NCBI GenBank assembly: GCA_030295235.1
Contig: AP026125.1
Coordinates: 1,116,001 to 1,180,000 of the forward strand
Direction: 5' to 3'
DNA: 64,000 nucleotides
Source: Fistulifera solaris
Taxonomy: Eukaryota > Bacillariophyta > Bacillariophyceae > Naviculales > Stauroneidaceae
How positions within the stretch are numbered: position 1 is the first letter of the stretch; every line of letters begins with the position of its first letter. The translations under genes and the position numbers were made by a program. A model generated the notes under the pieces. It had not been told where the DNA came from and searched no databases. It saw nothing but the letters and a program-made list of their open reading frames with translations. Below, piece after piece: positions 31,906 through 43,299 of the stretch.

Positions 31906-32954
31906 ATTACACACAAAAGAGTTATTTGTAAGGGGGGAAGCTTGAAAGGTCCGTTTGCTATGATTTATGCCGAGTTATTCGACCCATTCAGCCTACGTGA
32001 CGAAAATTTACGCATCACTTTGCACTGCAGGTGTTTGATACACGATACTCATATCCGCATACGAGGCCATCAAAATAAAACGAATAGTGCTGTGAAGCAG
32101 GTCACCGGCCTCTTCGTCAAAGTTTCATGATAAGGCGCAGAATCTTGCGATTGACCGAATTTCGGCAATTTACTGATGTCAACAACGGTGACATAACTTG
32201 ATTAATGTTTGCATAGCCAAAAGTACTCAGAATAAGAACGATACCATTCGAAAGGTCATTAGATAGCTTGGTTCAAAATGGTCCAAATCAAGGCATTCCG
32301 ATACTTCGATTCTACTATACATGGTAGCGTGGAAAGAAGCAAGATGGTGATTTCACCATTCATGAAAGAACGATGTATACGCATGGATCTAGGAAGCCAG
32401 GTGGCTTTTAAATCTATTTTAATTAACGGTCGTTGATGGTGTTGAAATGAATCTCCGAATCACTGAAGTAAGCACATGCCCAGATGGTATTATTTTGCCA
32501 CGACTGAAATTCAGTCATGACTCAAAATTCTTTCGGGCGACAGTGCTAGTTGCTACCTACAATGCGTCTGTTCGCCATTTTATTTGAGCTCAGTTTGTCG
32601 TTGTTGCAATCCAATAGTCTTTTATCGGCGTTTGCATTACACGCCTTGATAGTTTACGTCGAAAAGCCGGCGACACGTTGTGAGCCTTATTTTACTATAG
32701 ACCAGAGTGATGGTTTAAGGAGACCACGATTGCATTTCAGTCATGAGTCATGAATCATCGTACTATGTATTACGGAGTACGTAGTACGGAGTATTATTTT
32801 GTCCTATCTAGACTCTAGTCTAGCCAGATTGTCGTCTCACACCTCACCAGCATTTATACCTTATTGCAACTGTCGCCGCTATTTTTGGTTTCACAAATAA
32901 TTTTACTAGGATTATTAGTAAGTATCACAGTAAATCATTTTCCGTGAAATGTGG
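31906..32954. other. Intergenic with two dispersed motifs
   Basis: Contains CGACTGAAATTCAGTCATG at 32501-32519 and a second ACTATAG/CGATTG...CAGTCATGA element at 32690-32745, 226 bp apart. A small direct repeat ACGGAGTACG / TACGGAGTA lies at 32772-32793. No gene was seen. Confidence 0.5.
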
Positions 32955-33180
32955 TATTTTACGTATCCAGAAAATCTGGGGTGTGCTATTTTGACTTATC
33001 CAGAAAATCTGGGACCTCTTCAGAAAATCTGGACGGGTTTGCGTGCGGTGTTCGATCACGAGGTGAAGTCTTTATTATTTACTCTTCACGTAGACTACTC
33101 AGAAAATATTGAAAAGTGGTATTTTCAAGCGTCCGGAAAATCTGGCTATGTGGTGTCTTCAACCAGACCTTCCGGGCCGC
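32955..33180. repeat. Palindromic repeat cluster R2
   Basis: CCAGAAAATCTGG occurs at 32967 and 33000, with variants at 33020 (TCAGAAAATCTGG), 33099, 33133 (CCGGAAAATCTGG) and 33163 (CCAGACCTTCCGG). Spacings of 33 and 34 bp match clusters R1 and R4. It ends about 100 bp before the start of the proteasome-alpha-like gene. Confidence 0.8.
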
Positions 33181-33286
33181 AAGCCGCAAGGATTTTTTTT
33201 TATTATGAACCTTCTGTGCGGTAGACATAAGAAAACACTTCACAACATTTGCTTCTGCTAATTTACTTGTGAAAGCAGTTCTTGTC

Positions 33287-34099
33287 ATGAAAGGAGCGGC
33301 TGCAGTCTTTCTACAACCGCTGTGGGCTTTAACGATGATGACGCAACCATTGATATGCTCGGCGTGGCAGGCCGAAGGCCGTTATTCTTTCTCTCTCACC
33401 ACATTCGATCCGACCGGCAAGCTTGGTCAAGTCGAACGCGCCATGGAGGCAGCTCCACAGGGAATACCCATCGTTGGTCTCATTGTCAGCAATTCTACAA
33501 TTGTCATGGCCGCTCCCCAAATTTTGCCTTCTCCCTTAATGCAAGACGACGGCACCCGTCGGTTTTCGCAATTAACAAACGAAATTTGCATCGCTCACTC
33601 GGGTATTGCGGCAGATGGGCGAGTATTAGTCGCCGAAGCTCATCGAATAGTCGTAGAGTATCAATACACATTTGACGAACCAGCACCTCTCCCCTATCTG
33701 TTGGAGGAGTTGGCTCAAATTTTTCAGCAATACACAATGAAACCGGGAGCCAGGCCATTCGGAACGTCTCTGCTGATTGGATTTAATCCCCTTGATCGTT
33801 CTTCTGGCGAAGTGCCGTGTTTCTATCGGATTGACCCTTCTGGGGCCGTGACGACGCTTGGAGAATATGCCGTGATACATGGCGAATTAGCTACAACGGA
33901 TGTGCGCGAGAGGCTACAAGAAATTGCTACTGAACAAGAAGTGGAGCAACAGATAGCAGAGGTGTTACGCTCCACTCTAATGGATCAAGCTTTAAGAAAA
34001 AGACAAAGCGTAGATGTTACCATGTCAAAGAGCCTGACGATTTTGACCGCAAAAGCTTTCGAAGGACGTTTTTCAGTGCACCGCCATTTTAACAACTAA
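33287..34099 (+). CDS. 20S proteasome alpha2-like protein with signal peptide
   Basis: 270 residues. The body matches proteasome alpha2 (PSMA2): GRYSFSLTTFDPTGKLGQVE, then IAHSGIAADGRVLVAEAHRI, YTMKPGARPFGTSLLIGF and FYRIDPSGAVTTLGEYAV. Proteasome alpha subunits lack leaders, but this one starts MKGAAAVFLQPLWALTMMTQ and reaches ICSAWQAEG, a signal peptide with a SA-W site of the ASAFAP type. The usual VQIEYA segment has become GQVERA, and the alpha-subunit gate residues are altered. In diatoms such a leader directs proteins to the plastid or periplastidal compartment, where remnant red-algal cytosolic functions persist. It may therefore be part of a compartment-specific proteasome or a repurposed paralog. 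Single exon; flanked by palindrome clusters R2 and R3. Confidence 0.82.
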   Translation: MKGAAAVFLQPLWALTMMTQPLICSAWQAEGRYSFSLTTFDPTGKLGQVERAMEAAPQGIPIVGLIVSNSTIVMAAPQILPSPLMQDDGTRRFSQLTNEICIAHSGIAADGRVLVAEAHRIVVEYQYTFDEPAPLPYLLEELAQIFQQYTMKPGARPFGTSLLIGFNPLDRSSGEVPCFYRIDPSGAVTTLGEYAVIHGELATTDVRERLQEIATEQEVEQQIAEVLRSTLMDQALRKRQSVDVTMSKSLTILTAKAFEGRFSVHRHFNN

Positions 34100-34399
34100 A
34101 TACTCTGGTGACTGATGATGGAATATTGACGTCTGTTGGGAATCGCGCTGATAATATCATGCGACTTGCGGCTGGCTTGCCATGCGGCCGCGCAGCGAAT
34201 GTGTTTAGGCACGTCGCATCGAATTGTCGATTGTCGCCGCATACATTTCCGTGCTTTGAGGAAAGTTAAGCACCATTGACCTCCTATTCATTATAGAAGA
34301 TTTCCTTGTTAAACAGATAATTATTACGGATTAAAAGTACAAGATTATTTTTTGTCGACCTTAACTTTTTATCTCGTAACCTTTAGCGTAAGAGAGCTA

Positions 34400-35265
34400 C
34401 GACGCGTAAACGTTCCAATTTCTGGAGACAGGGTTGTGGATCCTACCGAAATGCTTTGCATGTTCCCGAAGTTCTGGACACGGTGTTCTCGTTCATAACG
34501 AAAGAAAGTGCAGATTCTCGAAATTCTGGAATTGCAATTTTCTGGTAATACAGAAATTCTGTGGTGGTCCAGAAATTCTGGACCAGTTTTTTCATCCAAC
34601 CAAAATGCTGTAAACGTTCCTGAAACTCTGGACACGGTGTTTTGGGATTATAACGTTATGTTGTGCGCGTTTCAGAACTTCCGGACACGGTGTTTTGGAT
34701 CATAACGAAAGAAAGTGCAGATTCTCGAAATTCTGGAATTGCAATTTTCTGGTAATACAGAAATTCTGTGGTGGTCCAGAAATTCTGGACCAGTTTTTTC
34801 ATCCAACCAAAATGCTGTAAACGTTCCTGAAACTCTGGACACGGTGTTTTGGGATTATAACGTTATGTTGTGCGCGTTTCAGAACTTCCGGACACGGTGT
34901 TTTGGATCATAACGAAAGAAAGTGCAGATTCTCGAAATTCTGGAATTGCAATTTTCTGGTAATACAGAAATTCTGTGGTGGTCCAGAAATTCTGGACCAG
35001 CTTTTTTCATCCAACCAAAATGCTGTAAACGTTCCTGAAACTCTGGACACGGTGTTTTTGAATCCTACCGAAATGTTGTGCGCGTTCCAGAACTTCTGGA
35101 CATGGTGTTTTGGATCATAACGAACGAAAGTGCGCTTTCCAGAAATTCTGGAATTGCAATTTTCTGATCATACAGAAATTCTGTGGTGGTCCAGAAATTC
35201 TGGACCAATTTTTGACCCCATACTGAAATTCTGTGGTGTTCCAGAAATTCTGGACCCGTTTTTTC
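34400..35265. repeat. Palindromic repeat cluster R3 with 207-bp tandem copies
   Basis: A 207-bp unit is present in two nearly identical copies (about 34495-34701 and 34702-34907), a third diverging copy to about 35115 and a partial fourth. Each unit carries several CCAGAAATTCTGG-type palindromes: CTCGAAATTCTGG, ACAGAAATTCTGT, GGTCCAGAAATTCTGGACC (for example 34567-34585) and CCTGAAACTCTGG. They are intergenic, between the alpha-like proteasome gene and the methyltransferase gene. ORFs inside repeat with the unit and are not genes. Confidence 0.9.
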
Positions 35266-35397
35266 GGTCCTATACCGCCGTCTTGCGACGACATGATGAT
35301 GAAAAATAGCAATCACAACAACAATAACAACAAAAACAACAACAAACCCTTCTGTGTGATCACTAAAGCATGGTGAGGAGCGTCTGAATAGATCATT

Positions 35398-36597
35398 ATG
35401 TCAGGGAAGAGTTCTAAAATTTTGAAAGCGGATGGAAAAGCAGCGAGAGAAGAAAAGAAACGAAAATGGGAGGCGAAACAGCAAGAAAAGGAACTTTCCG
35501 TCAACAGAAAGAGGAAGCGCGAACAGTGGTGCGAGAAGCATCCTGAATACACCACATTTGTCACAGAAGATCTCATTGCCCAGGTGTTAGGCAATGAAAA
35601 AATTCACGGGGTTCCTTCGCTCTTGCAACCGTACATTAATCTTCGTGAGGGATCTCAGACGTCGGATGATGATTCATCTGCATACTTTATTGCTGAAGGC
35701 ACAGAAACGATTCGTCTCCTGATACGGCAATCTACAGAAAACAATCCTTTAAAAATACATGTCAACTCGATTGTGGTGAAACCAAGTGTACTTTTTGATG
35801 AACCTGTGAATCTTTTGCAAGACTTAGAGCGCATCGCTTTAAAGAAAGACAGCAATGACGGCTCGCATAAAACTTCCCGTGTCCCCTTTCATGTTTTTTG
35901 TGGCCGAAGATCACATCATGAGCAAGCTTGCTGGCTTTCAAATAGCTCGTGGGGCTCTTGCATGTGGCGATGTCCCGCATAATCGGGATGCAGAATGGCT
36001 TATGAAGTATCTACTCGAGTTGCGACAGGGTGATGATTCTCCTCAGCCAATTCGTCTCTTAGCGTTTGATGCCATTTCCGATACGGCTAATCTTGGCTCC
36101 ATGATTCGAACTGCTTCGGCTTTCGGAATTGCGGCTGTCGTTTTGAGTCATGATTGCTGTGATGCGTGGTATCGACGATCTGTCCGCGTTTCAATGGGTC
36201 ATATTTTTCGTGTGCCATGCATCCGAGTCGACGACTTGGCCGCATTTCTCAATAATCTGAAGAAAGGACCGTTTGGTGTTATATCATACGCTGCCGTGAT
36301 TGACCCGGCATCAGACTTGCGCCTTGAAACGATGGAGAAAGGTAAGAAAGCCATGTAATTATGTTGATTTATAATCTGCTCCTAATTATTTGGCATGTTC
36401 GTCGCGAAGGATCGGTTGGAAAAGCTTGGTGTTGCGTTGTTGGAAATGAGGCGAAAGGAATCTCGGAACCTGTACGTATCGCTTGTTCTCATTCGATACG
36501 AATTGAGATGGAGGCTGATGTCGACTCGTTAAGCGTTCCAATTGCGACGGGAATTCTTCTACACGGTCTAAAGGAAAGGGAAACAAGATCATGCTGA
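35398..36597 (+). CDS. SpoU/TrmH-family RNA 2'-O-methyltransferase
   Basis: Exons 35398-36341 and 36410-36597, with a 68-nt GT-AG intron that restores phase. The N-terminal basic coiled region (KAAREEKKRKWEAKQQEKEL) and substrate-binding domain (HVFVAEDHIMSKL) precede the SPOUT catalytic domain: AFDAISDTANLGSMIRTASA (motif 1), then CCVVGNEAKGIS (motif 2) and DVDSLSVPIATGILLHG (motif 3). Motif 3 normally reads SLNVSVA; here SLSVPIA, so the Asn is Ser. The frame breaks once at the T run 35894-35899, one base long; removing it closes 376 residues. It should methylate a ribose in rRNA or tRNA. No targeting peptide. Confidence 0.83.
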
Positions 36598-36636
36598 AAC
36601 ATTTAGTTAATTAACACTACTAGTTGACTTCTTTTT

Positions 36637-38807
36637 TTAGAAATTAAATCCTTGTTGCTGAACGAAAGGAGGCTGTTGGCCGTAGCCTCCCTGGCTGTTG
36701 TGCGAATTGAGGTTGCTGTTGGGCGTACCCTGGTACAGGAGCAGTTTGTCCGTATTGAAATTGAGCTGCAGCGGGAGCTTGTCCGTATTGCGGGACACTT
36801 GATGGCTGTCCGTATTGAGGTTGCTGATTTGGCTGTCCATATGAGTGTGGCTGCTGTTGACCATAGCTTCCGAGCGCCTCCTGTCCCCCCTTGATGAATT
36901 CCGTATTGACTTCCGTAACTATTTTGCTGTGATGAAACTACCATGGAACTGGGCTGATAGGATTTCATGATCTCTTTTGACGGCGCAGCCTTTACAATAC
37001 AAGTGAGTAATTAGCTTTAAACTGTGCAGTTGCCAAACATGTTCCGTACCTTTGTTTTCTGCAAATCCGCCAATGAGCGGTTATCATTAATAGAAGTAGA
37101 CGCGAAAGGGTTCGCGGCAGGCTCATCTTTCTTCGAAGTAAGTGAAAATGAATCTACATTCGCTAATTTTGCAAATGTTTGATCAAGCAATGACACAGGT
37201 TTGCTTTCCGCACTTGCCCCGAAGTCACTTTGTCCATTCGGCGGGTAAGACGGAGCCTGCTCTTGCGCGGGTGGAGGTTGTTGTTTTACGGGCGTTGGTG
37301 AAAATCCAGAGAACGTCGGAGCCGGTGAACCAAAGCCAAGACTCGAAGGCGTTTGTTGCGCCAGGGGCGTAACGGATAAGGGCACCTCTGGGTTATCGTA
37401 CGAGGTAGATATGGCCGGAGGAGCAGTCCAGGTACCCGAAGGTGCAGGAGTCTGCGAGTTATACGGAGCAGCAGCCGATTGCGTAAAACTTGGCTGTCCA
37501 CTCAAGGGCTGAGAATACTGATTCGATCCTCCATTTTGAGCTGATGGAGCCGGTGGGTATTGCGAAGAACCGTACGATTGACTTCCGTAGGGAAACCCAT
37601 TGGCGGAAGGAGTATTTGCATAAAGATTGACAGGAGTTGTCTGTGTCTGCACTGGAGTCACCGTCGAACCCCAAGGATCTCCAACTGCTGGTGCAGGTGG
37701 TGCAGGAGGTGCAGGAACTGGGGCGGCTCCCCAAGGCTCTGCTGAAGCAGCAGGAGGTACAGGGGGCGGGGGAGCTCCCCAAGTTTCTGCAGGAGCAGCT
37801 GCTGGGGTTGGTGCTGCAGCCCAGGGATATGCTGCATTGGGAACGGGCGTTATCGCCGTGCTCCAAGGATCGGACGTGGTTGGGGGCAGTGCAGGTAGCG
37901 GCGCTCCTATAAAAACTGTGTTGGCGGGCGTACCTCCCCATGCTGTATTGGCTGAAGGGGGTAGCGCAGCTAAAGGCTGAGCGGGAGCGGTGTCTGATCC
38001 AAAGTCCAACAAATCACCGCCGCCGCCTGCTTTAACTTTATCGTCTTCCAAAGACTGACGAATTGCTTCCTGCAAATATGCCTCCTCCTGTAAAGCGCGC
38101 AGGTTGTTAGACAGGTTCTTATTGCATAATGAGGAAGAAAACGAAACGTACCTCATCCGGGTTGGTTGGCATTTCGAGTGATGTAATGCGCTCGGATCCA
38201 GCAAAAGTGGAGCGACGAGGCTCCGCCATTGGCATGGATGTGGCTACAGCACGAGGGTCATTAGCAGCCATACCGAGTCGGTACACTTTTGGGAAGGAGA
38301 AGAAGCTCTGACCGTCTACAAAGAAATCGTATTGACGGAATCCGGGCGTCGGTGATAAAGGCGGAGAAGCGTGTGCGATGACCTTCAGCACATGATTGTT
38401 TTTCATCGTCCAACTGTGATCAAAAATACCCATCCGGCCGATTGAGAAGTGAATTTCATGTCCGTCAAACAAGATGGTGCGCTTTCCTGATGTAAGACTC
38501 CAAATGAGCGTCACATCGTGTTCTTCTCCTCGACAAGCAGTGCCTACTTCTCCGTTCGAAAGAGCCGACATGTTGGCAAAGCCAAATCTCCTGAAAAAAC
38601 ACAGGCGTGTCAGCTTTATTTTTATAGGTTTCACGTTGAAAGATATCCTTACGAGGATTCGACGCCGCAGACCGGAAATAATACCTGGTACGGAGCATAA
38701 ACGAAGTAAGCTTACCATCGGACTCTTCGTTTGCTGCTAGCAACTCGTTTACCAGCGGCAACTGCCGTAAAGTCAATCTGATACACTACCGGCACACGAG
38801 CTGACAT
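36637..38807 (-). CDS. FAIM-like beta domain, UIM and Q/P-rich protein
   Basis: Four exons: 38807-38716, 38590-38152, 38087-37050 and 36989-36637, all GT-AG and in phase, 639 residues after two one-base corrections. The N-terminal domain (GKRVASSKRRVRWRFGFANM, CRGEEHDVTLIWSLTSGKRT, LFDGHEIHFS, SPTPGFRQYDFFVDGQSFF) is a beta-rich fold reminiscent of FAIM-type domains. A ubiquitin-interacting-motif-like helix (EEAYLQEAIRQSLEDD) follows, then a long Pro/Ala/Trp-rich stretch and Gln/Tyr/Gly repeats (SYGQQQPHSYGQ). The C-terminus is GYGQQPPFVQQQGFNF. The breaks lie in the C run 36885-36890 (one too many) and near 36693. Possibly an endocytic or ubiquitin adaptor; unproved. Confidence 0.72.
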
Positions 38808-39342
38808 GATCTACCGAATGCGTGAAGAAAAAATGATACGATGAAGGTTTTCTTTTCAAAATGATTCTTCGTTATGCACCTCTAGGGTCGTGCGAAGCCT
38901 TGCGACTGCGACGGGTGTTTTTGATCTTCGCTGTTCGATCTTTTGCTTATTGCACTTTTGCACCAATGGCGGAGTCGAAATCTGACCGGTTTTCAATACC
39001 CTAAACTTAGAATGTGTCTGATGTGTCACAACAGCCAACTCCGCCGCTAGAATACTTTAAGACGCAGTGTGTTATAAAGCACGTTTCATCTATAACCTTA
39101 GAAGTAGATACAGTTATACAGTGGCGGAATCTTTTCACGGACAAAGTACAGACTGACAGATTCCATCACATTCATTCATCACAACGTGGAAAAAGGATGA
39201 GAAGGGCAAAAGGCGGGGAGCATTGTGATTTCAAAATTTCGATCCATCGGGTTGTCTTCTCTATGAGAACAAGCAAAGTTAGTCAGGCGGATTTATGAAG
39301 TGCGCAAAGCTCAGTTAGAACTATCCTATGCCAAGTTAGAGC
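38808..39342. other. Divergent intergenic region
   Basis: Separates the UIM/Q-rich gene (minus) and the alpha/beta-hydrolase-like gene (plus). No repeat or gene was recognised. Confidence 0.4.
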
Positions 39343-40961
39343 ATGAAAGCAACTGGTAGATCCCAGTACCGATGTCTGATTGTATCAATCCTCTCCGTGT
39401 CTACTTTCGGCTCAAATGATCGTGACCCATTCTTTCGTCCTGGAAACGATGTTTCTTTCCAAGACTATATCACTCCCTGCAACAGCCTTTTACAGAAACC
39501 ATTCGCGCATCCCGTCACAATGACTTCAAACCAGGTGCTCGTATATCGGAGGCAAGAAATCGTGTCGGAGAAAACTTGCGAGCACTCGTGTCACAGCTCA
39601 CTCCATCCGATTCCTCCGAAGCCCGTTCCCATGACAATGAGTCAAACAAGGACGCAAGCTTTCCATCCTCCGGAGAGATATCAACTAACAATGGACCCAA
39701 GTCACCACTGGCGTATCGATATTATGCTCGCAATCCCAAATTAAGTCACACGTACGGCTCGTTGCCGTTTCTGCTGATAGGACCCAACATTGATCACTGG
39801 AAAGTAGTCGCACGAGAACTCGCTTCCCGAGGGTATAATGTGATTGTTTGCGAACGAGTTGGTTTGGAAGAATTGCAAAAAAAGAAAGCGCAATGGACGC
39901 AACATGATTCGACTATTTTGATACAAAGATTACTAGATGCTCTGAAGTGGAACACGGTAGTGATGATCGCATGCGACGAGGAATCTGTTTTCGCTGTAGA
40001 GGCAGCAATGAACTTGGCCCCGGAGCGAATCTCGGCGTTAATCCTATGTGGTCGTATCCCTGAGCCGGAAGGCTTCTGGAAGGAGTATTCGCCTTTAATG
40101 TTGAAGAGGGGGCTAGCAGAATACGAGTCGATAGACGAAGTCTTGCTAGACAATCTGCGGTGTCCTTTTTCCATTGTTTGGGATGGAGCTATCCCACCGC
40201 CTCCAGAAACGGAAGTTCGAGATGCATTTTCGCAATCCGACTTTCCAACTCGGAATCTTATTCTTGGTGGAGGATCGGCCCCTCATCGACGTCGGCCCGA
40301 ATTATTTGCCTGGTCCATGACGCGGTTTGTTGAGAAGAATCTTGCAACGCGTACTAGCTGGACGGAGAATGAACCAAGCGATCGATCGGCCGATCGTGAA
40401 GTGGTTAACAGGAATGACGTCACACCTTTCATGGCCCAAATCAGTGAACTGTTCAATCCTGAGTCGTTTGTTGTCGGAGGTCGCCTGATCGCTACAGCTA
40501 TACTTTACGTGGCATTACTGCGAACGCTTGCTTTCCAATACGGAAGGATTCGATGGGCGACTATCAATGTCAGCTCAGCTGTGAGGATGGTTTTCACATT
40601 CCCCGGTACGGTGGTCCGCGGCTTACTCAATGTATTAGGTCAATTGAAGAAGGGCAAGTCAACACTAATCAATGTGTGCTGTGCAGCCTTCGGCTATTTG
40701 CGTTCAGTATTATCGCGGCAGCATAGTGAGGTTGTTGATGAAGATGAAGGCCCTGACATGAATGACGACCAAAAAGATCAGGACGTGGACGTTGAGTCGG
40801 AACAACTTTCCGGGCAGACGCAGGACGAAGACGGTGACGAGATTGACGAACAAGATACTGAAAGTGATTCTGGCGATTCGTCCCCAGAGCAAATACATGA
40901 CGAAAAACGAAGGAAGCGCATCCCGAGGCCGTACTTTTATTTAGACAACGTGATTGTTTAA
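39343..40961 (+). CDS. Alpha/beta-hydrolase-like protein with N-terminal signal and acidic tail
   Basis: Two frames join at the T run 39488-39491 (one base short), giving 539 residues from MKATGRSQYRCLIVSILSVS. The central domain (SLPFLLIGPNIDHWKVVARE, LASRGYNVIVCER, WNTVVMIACDEESVFAVEAA, APERISALILCGRIPEP) follows the alpha/beta-hydrolase core. The nucleophile elbow position reads CDEES rather than GxSxG, so catalysis is doubtful. A hydrophobic segment (LIATAILYVALLRTLAF) may be a membrane anchor. The tail is highly acidic (DEDEGPDMNDDQKDQDVDVE) and ends in basic residues. A plastid or secretory location is possible given the leader. Function unknown. Confidence 0.68.
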
Positions 40962-41243
40962 AGTGATGTCCCAGGAGCATTTTTTAAAAATGCGTGTCGC
41001 CAACCAATGCGAATACCGGAAAACTGGTGCGTAAATGACGCTTTTCAATTTGATTTTGCGGTCGCATTTGCTCTTTCCGTGCTCAGTTTCGCCGTGATCG
41101 ATATCGGTGAACACATAAATTTGGGCGAAGGTAATGCACGTCACCTTAATTCGAAGGAATGTCACCAAAGCTTAAAGCTTGGATTAGATCATACAGCTAC
41201 TTCAAACGATACTTTTCTACTAGTAATGCTTTTCTCATTAGGT

Positions 41244-42996
41244 CTACTCGGGTAAGAAGTGTCCCCCCGTACGGTTATAGTGGTCAACAAAGGAAAGAGA
41301 CGCTTGTAAGCGCTGTAGCTCAGGGCGCGTGAGGCTCGCTCTCTTCTGCATTTCTACAGAACGAATGCTATATCGTCGAGCTTCATTTTCTCTGGTCGTA
41401 CCCTTTTGTGCTCCTCGTGATCTTCCGGATTGAAAGCTACTACTCTGGGCATTTTGTAAACGCCATGCGTCATGGAATCGTTCGATGTTTTTGATATCTT
41501 CGCCGTATCCTTCCGCAAGCATATCGCGCATTCAGCGCCGAACATGCAAATCCGTTCAGATCCCTTCAGCCATTCTTTTCTACCACCCACCATATTTTTC
41601 GGTCGCACATTTCCGATACTTCTAATTGCATTGGTGTCACTCCAATTTGCAACCCCAACTTTACCTGTCTCATCTGCAATTCTTTGTCTTGCTCCATTTC
41701 ACGAAATCTCACGAGACATTCGCTTTCACGAAGTGCAGATAAGGTCTTGATACTCCTTTTGAATTCTCTTATGTCTTCCTCGACATCTGTATCCTCCACG
41801 ACTTCGTACTGTTCAAGTTCCTTAAGCTTTCTTTGAATAGCATTCAATGCCGACTCGATCGTGTTCCCGAAATTGACTTTTTCAATCATTTCATTCTGTT
41901 TCGCAAGATTTTCGTAATCACTAACCAGTTCTGCCGCTGATAAGCAGTATATGACGTTGTCATCCGGCAAATTGTCAAGAATTTTCATCGCAGAATGCAT
42001 TTGTTCAGAATTCACACTCTCTTCTGTTTCGGTCGAAATATCCGTATCTCCGAGAAGAAGGCTGTGACACGCCTGTTGAGTGTCAACATGCGCTGTCAAT
42101 GTGGGACCTTTCCATTTTCCCAGAGACGGACGGACCCGAACCGGGGAATTAGTTGCTGTTGCCGACACACCTTGGGATCGCGTCCTAGGCCGTGATGATC
42201 CCTCTTTCAAGTCACAAGTTGCGTCTCGGGACGAACTTAGCAGTGAGGTAGGGGTTACCTCTGCAGTTTTCTTATAATCCAGCACGTTATCATCATTTGT
42301 GTTTGTCGTCGCGGTAGAACGACTGCGCGTTATTCGTCTATGGTCTCCCCTTTCATCAGCTGTTGTGTCTAGTTTTTGTCTTTTGGATCGCAGTCCTGTA
42401 TCTTGAATGCTCTCAGAAACCACTTCGTGACTATCCATTCTGCTGATCGTTGTAGCCCGGCTACGAGTTAAACACTTGTCCTCAATATCATCAGCTTGTG
42501 CAAGTACTTTTTGCTTCTTCGGTGGCAATTTTGCAGATTGAGAACTATTGACATTCAGCTCGTGACAATCCTTTGTGTTCATCGTCGCTGTGCGGCTACG
42601 AGTAACTCGTATGTCTTCTTCATGCCTCCTGGTCTTTGTATTTGATTTTCGCTTTTTTGATCGTAGCTTCGATAGCTGAGGTCTCTCGCAACTTGTGTTT
42701 ATTGTGATTGTCTTGCTACGAGTCACTCGTCCACTATCAACAGTCTCATCAATCTGTGCGTCTATTGTGCGTTTTCTCGAATTTATGAGACTATCATCGG
42801 CATCCTCTCGTATTTCTGTATCATCAGACGGAGGAAGGACTTTAAACATTTTGCGGAGCAGTCGGGAAACGATGCTGGTCCCCTCTGCTTCGACGGCAAC
42901 AGTTTTGTTTGCCCGCGCTTTCCGCGTCTTCACAGCACCGGAAATGCTTTTATCAGTATTCCCCATCCGCTGAAGTGGGGTGAGTGCTCTAAACAT
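41244..42996 (-). CDS. Nuclear protein with TRSK/TRSR repeats, unknown
   Basis: Exons 42996-41591 and 41509-41244, with an 81-nt intron. The splice is in frame only if the A run (minus) 41595-41599 is one base long; then CDRKYGYGEDIKNIERF is continuous and the model closes at 556 residues. The N-terminal half contains at least five related repeats: GRVTRSKTITI, IRVTRSRTATM, CLTRSRATTI, RITRSRSTATT and RPRTRSQG, each followed by an acidic/Ser patch and a KKxK nuclear-signal-like cluster. The C-terminal half is helical (SAAELVSDYENLAKQNE, LNAIQRKLKELEQYEVV) with a predicted coiled coil. The basic repeats resemble DNA- or chromatin-contacting motifs; kinetochore or chromatin roles are speculation. 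Confidence 0.68.
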
Positions 42997-43299
42997 GGAT
43001 GCGTTAAGTATTAAAATAGCACGACGTTTGTTTTGAGTTTATTGTTGTGAAAGTGATGTTTTTCTGTTCATCGAATGGCGACGACGAAAACAAGGAGAAA
43101 CGTGACTCACGCTGATTTCTCATTCACGATCACGGTTGATTGACGTCGTCGGACCGACAACAGACGCCAACCTCCACAAACCACGCAAAAAGTCGTCGTC
43201 AAACCGAAAAATGGCGGAATGCTTTTATATTATGGAAAACAATTGGAAAACGATAGCATAGACCTACAACTTTTTAATCAAAAAGAAAGCACTGCACCC
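42997..43299. other. Divergent promoter region
   Basis: 303 bp shared by the TRSK-repeat gene (minus) and TRMT11 (plus). No repeat was seen. Confidence 0.4.

Noticed and set aside
34495-35120. Repeated ORFs of 65-72 codons
   Set aside because: They recur exactly with the 207-bp tandem unit and are by-products of the palindromic repeats.
38592-38715. An extra small exon in the UIM/Q-rich gene
   Set aside because: Including it breaks the phase; direct splicing gives the conserved RVRWRFGFANM segment.
41007-41255. Plus-strand ORF of 82 codons downstream of the hydrolase-like gene
   Set aside because: No recognisable homology and it overlaps the 3' end of the TRSK-repeat gene.
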